Below are positions 62,810 to 64,000 of a stretch of DNA of 64,000 nt, in pieces; the first letter of the stretch is position 1, and each line of letters starts with the position of its first letter. The translations under genes and the position numbers were made by a program. The notes under the pieces are model-generated. The model had not been told where the DNA came from and made no database searches. It was given only the letters and a program-made list of their open reading frames with translations. The stretch covers positions 2,728,001-2,792,000 of the forward strand of contig NZ_JAUTBA010000001.1 in the NCBI RefSeq assembly GCF_030818895.1, in the 5' to 3' direction. This DNA comes from Sphingobacterium zeae (GTDB taxonomy: Bacteria; Bacteroidota; Bacteroidia; Sphingobacteriales; Sphingobacteriaceae).

Positions 62810-64000
62810 TTAATGAATATGGTTTAATACTTCCACCTGCTGAAATGTGAAACCTACGCGTATGGCTTTCAAACCTATCAGACCTTGTAGGTCTTCCACC
62901 TCAAACTGTTCGATATCAGCCTCAAGCAAGCCTTTGTGCTGAAGCAGTTTTATATAGCCCAGATATTCGGTTTCTTCGTGAATGGTGGAATATACTATGA
63001 CCAGTTTTCCTTTTTGGGTAATGCGTTCCGATTTTCCTTTAATCTTCGCCTTGTCAATACGTTTCTTGGCAATTTCATACCGTACATTGTAGGAACCATC
63101 GATATCAAACTGTTTTTCGTCCATCCGGAAACGGATAGAAATAGGTGTTGCAAAGACCAGTACAAGGGAGGTCACCTCCAGTTGATGTGGAAGTGAGGGC
63201 TGCAGCAACTTAAATTCGTGTTCCATTGCACACATGACCTGCAGTTGCCATAAGCGTAAGTTGCGCAGGTAATACAGCTCAAAATTGCGATCGGGCGCAA
63301 TGGATGCACCGATATACATATTGTGCTCGATACCATCGGTTTTGTAGCGTTCGTAATAATGAGGGAAATATTCCTGGGCTTCGACCTGTTTTTCGTCCAA
63401 CAAGGCCACGAGCTTTTTGTTGATCAGCGTGATGGAACTGTCATAATCGCGACGTGCCTCATAAAAACCGCCGATTGCGGCGTTGATACGTTCAAAATAC
63501 CGATCAATTGCATCGACAATGTGGGCATCTCGGGTGCTTTTACGGAAATTCTCCAGTATAGGATGGATGTCAGCATGAAAATAATCGAGCATCTGTTGTT
63601 CGGTATCCGTCAGCAACGCATGCTGAAGTGCCGCCAGATTTCTTTCCAGATCGAAAATCTTCTGCTCAAACAAGGGTAATTTTTGTGTTTGATTGACGGC
63701 TGTGAATAGGGTGATCAGTTCGTTGTTTTGGTTGAACAGATCCTGCCGTATAGCTTGGTTGCGCGATTCTGACGAGCCCTGTACGTCGATCTGTCCGTAA
63801 AGCGGATAGACATGATCGAAGACAATCTCCTGCAGGGCATAGTCTTTTCCGAAAGCGCGGTCGTTCAGAAAACGGACAGCTTCTTCCTGAAACCGCCATT
63901 TGACACTCGGGTGGATGGAGGTATATTCCTTTTGAATCACGGCCTCGATCTGATTTTCCGTTTCAGAAAATGCTTTCGACACTTTATCTTTGATAAACGG
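62810..64000 (-). CDS. Hypothetical protein, 5' part outside the window
   Basis: The visible 397 codons are open to the right edge: bases upstream of a GTG at 63982 continue in frame (P-F-I-K-D-K-V), so the start lies beyond 64000. The visible part is helical and charged with no membrane segment (F-E-Q-K-I-F-D-L-E-R-N-L), followed by a beta-rich C-terminal third (S-L-V-L-V-F-A-T-P-I-S-I-R-F-R-M). It resembles the C-terminal part of long Bacteroidota proteins annotated with an N-terminal GAF domain, which would lie outside the window. The function is unknown; it sits 122 bp from a GAF kinase on the same strand. Confidence 0.6.
   Translation of the reverse strand, partial: PFIKDKVSKAFSETENQIEAVIQKEYTSIHPSVKWRFQEEAVRFLNDRAFGKDYALQEIVFDHVYPLYGQIDVQGSSESRNQAIRQDLFNQNNELITLFTAVNQTQKLPLFEQKIFDLERNLAALQHALLTDTEQQMLDYFHADIHPILENFRKSTRDAHIVDAIDRYFERINAAIGGFYEARRDYDSSITLINKKLVALLDEKQVEAQEYFPHYYERYKTDGIEHNMYIGASIAPDRNFELYYLRNLRLWQLQVMCAMEHEFKLLQPSLPHQLEVTSLVLVFATPISIRFRMDEKQFDIDGSYNVRYEIAKKRIDKAKIKGKSERITQKGKLVIVYSTIHEETEYLGYIKLLQHKGLLEADIEQFEVEDLQGLIGLKAIRVGFTFQQVEVLNHIH

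Overview
The window comes from a Bacteroidota genome, most probably Sphingobacterium or a close relative in the Sphingobacteriaceae. The signs are two SusC/SusD pairs, TlpA-type thioredoxins, an ECF sigma/FecR pair, DUF6520 and MauE-like genes, many AraC regulators, and -33 TTG / -7 TAnnTTTG promoters. No rRNA, tRNA or CRISPR array was seen. Both ends cut genes.

Bases 1 to about 18,600 are a visibly AT-rich accessory island. It starts inside a reverse transcriptase (YVDD) fused to a nitrilase-like domain, the architecture of RT-nitrilase antiphage proteins (DRT type 1 and relatives). Next come a PD-(D/E)XK nuclease and an Mrr-like nuclease fused to a STAND-type NTPase. A prophage-like beta-helix fibre gene follows, bracketed by inverted remnants of IS256-family ends. 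A second reverse transcriptase (YSDD) is split by an intact IS66-family element (11271-13509) with a perfect 8-bp target duplication. Between a promoter-like site and this second RT lies a roughly 310-nt leader whose ends are complementary and whose interior holds a strong hairpin. It is a good candidate for the structured RNA that partners such RTs. The rest of the island has an HExxH protein, a short membrane-anchored protein, an IS256 remnant, an unknown cassette-like gene, an XRE-like regulator and a 170-bp imperfect palindrome.

Bases 18,600 to 27,900 hold a nutrient-uptake cluster (small protein, SusC, SusD, TlpA). It converges on a DUF6520/MauE-like pair, followed by an AraC regulator and a membrane-bound LytTR-like regulator. 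Bases 28,200 to 35,100 carry pfkB, an arsenic operon (arsR, DUF6428, arsC) with two identical 21-bp operators but a gutted acr3 efflux gene, and small stress genes (DUF1398, Crp/Fnr, AhpD-like, GNAT, MFS exporter).

Bases 35,187 to 46,988 look like one signal-controlled uptake locus: ECF sigma factor, FecR anti-sigma, STN-bearing SusC, SusD, a lipoprotein resembling a zinc peptidase without its HExxH, two thioredoxin-fold proteins and a trypsin-like protease. Scavenging of protein or peptide under redox control is inferred.

Bases 47,000 to 64,000 are mostly chromosomal housekeeping and sensing: flavin reductase, three PAS/GAF histidine kinases, a receiver protein lacking its phospho-Asp, an SDR, an S41 peptidase, an FAD monooxygenase with a divergent AraC regulator, a fatty-acid desaturase and two damaged AraC genes.
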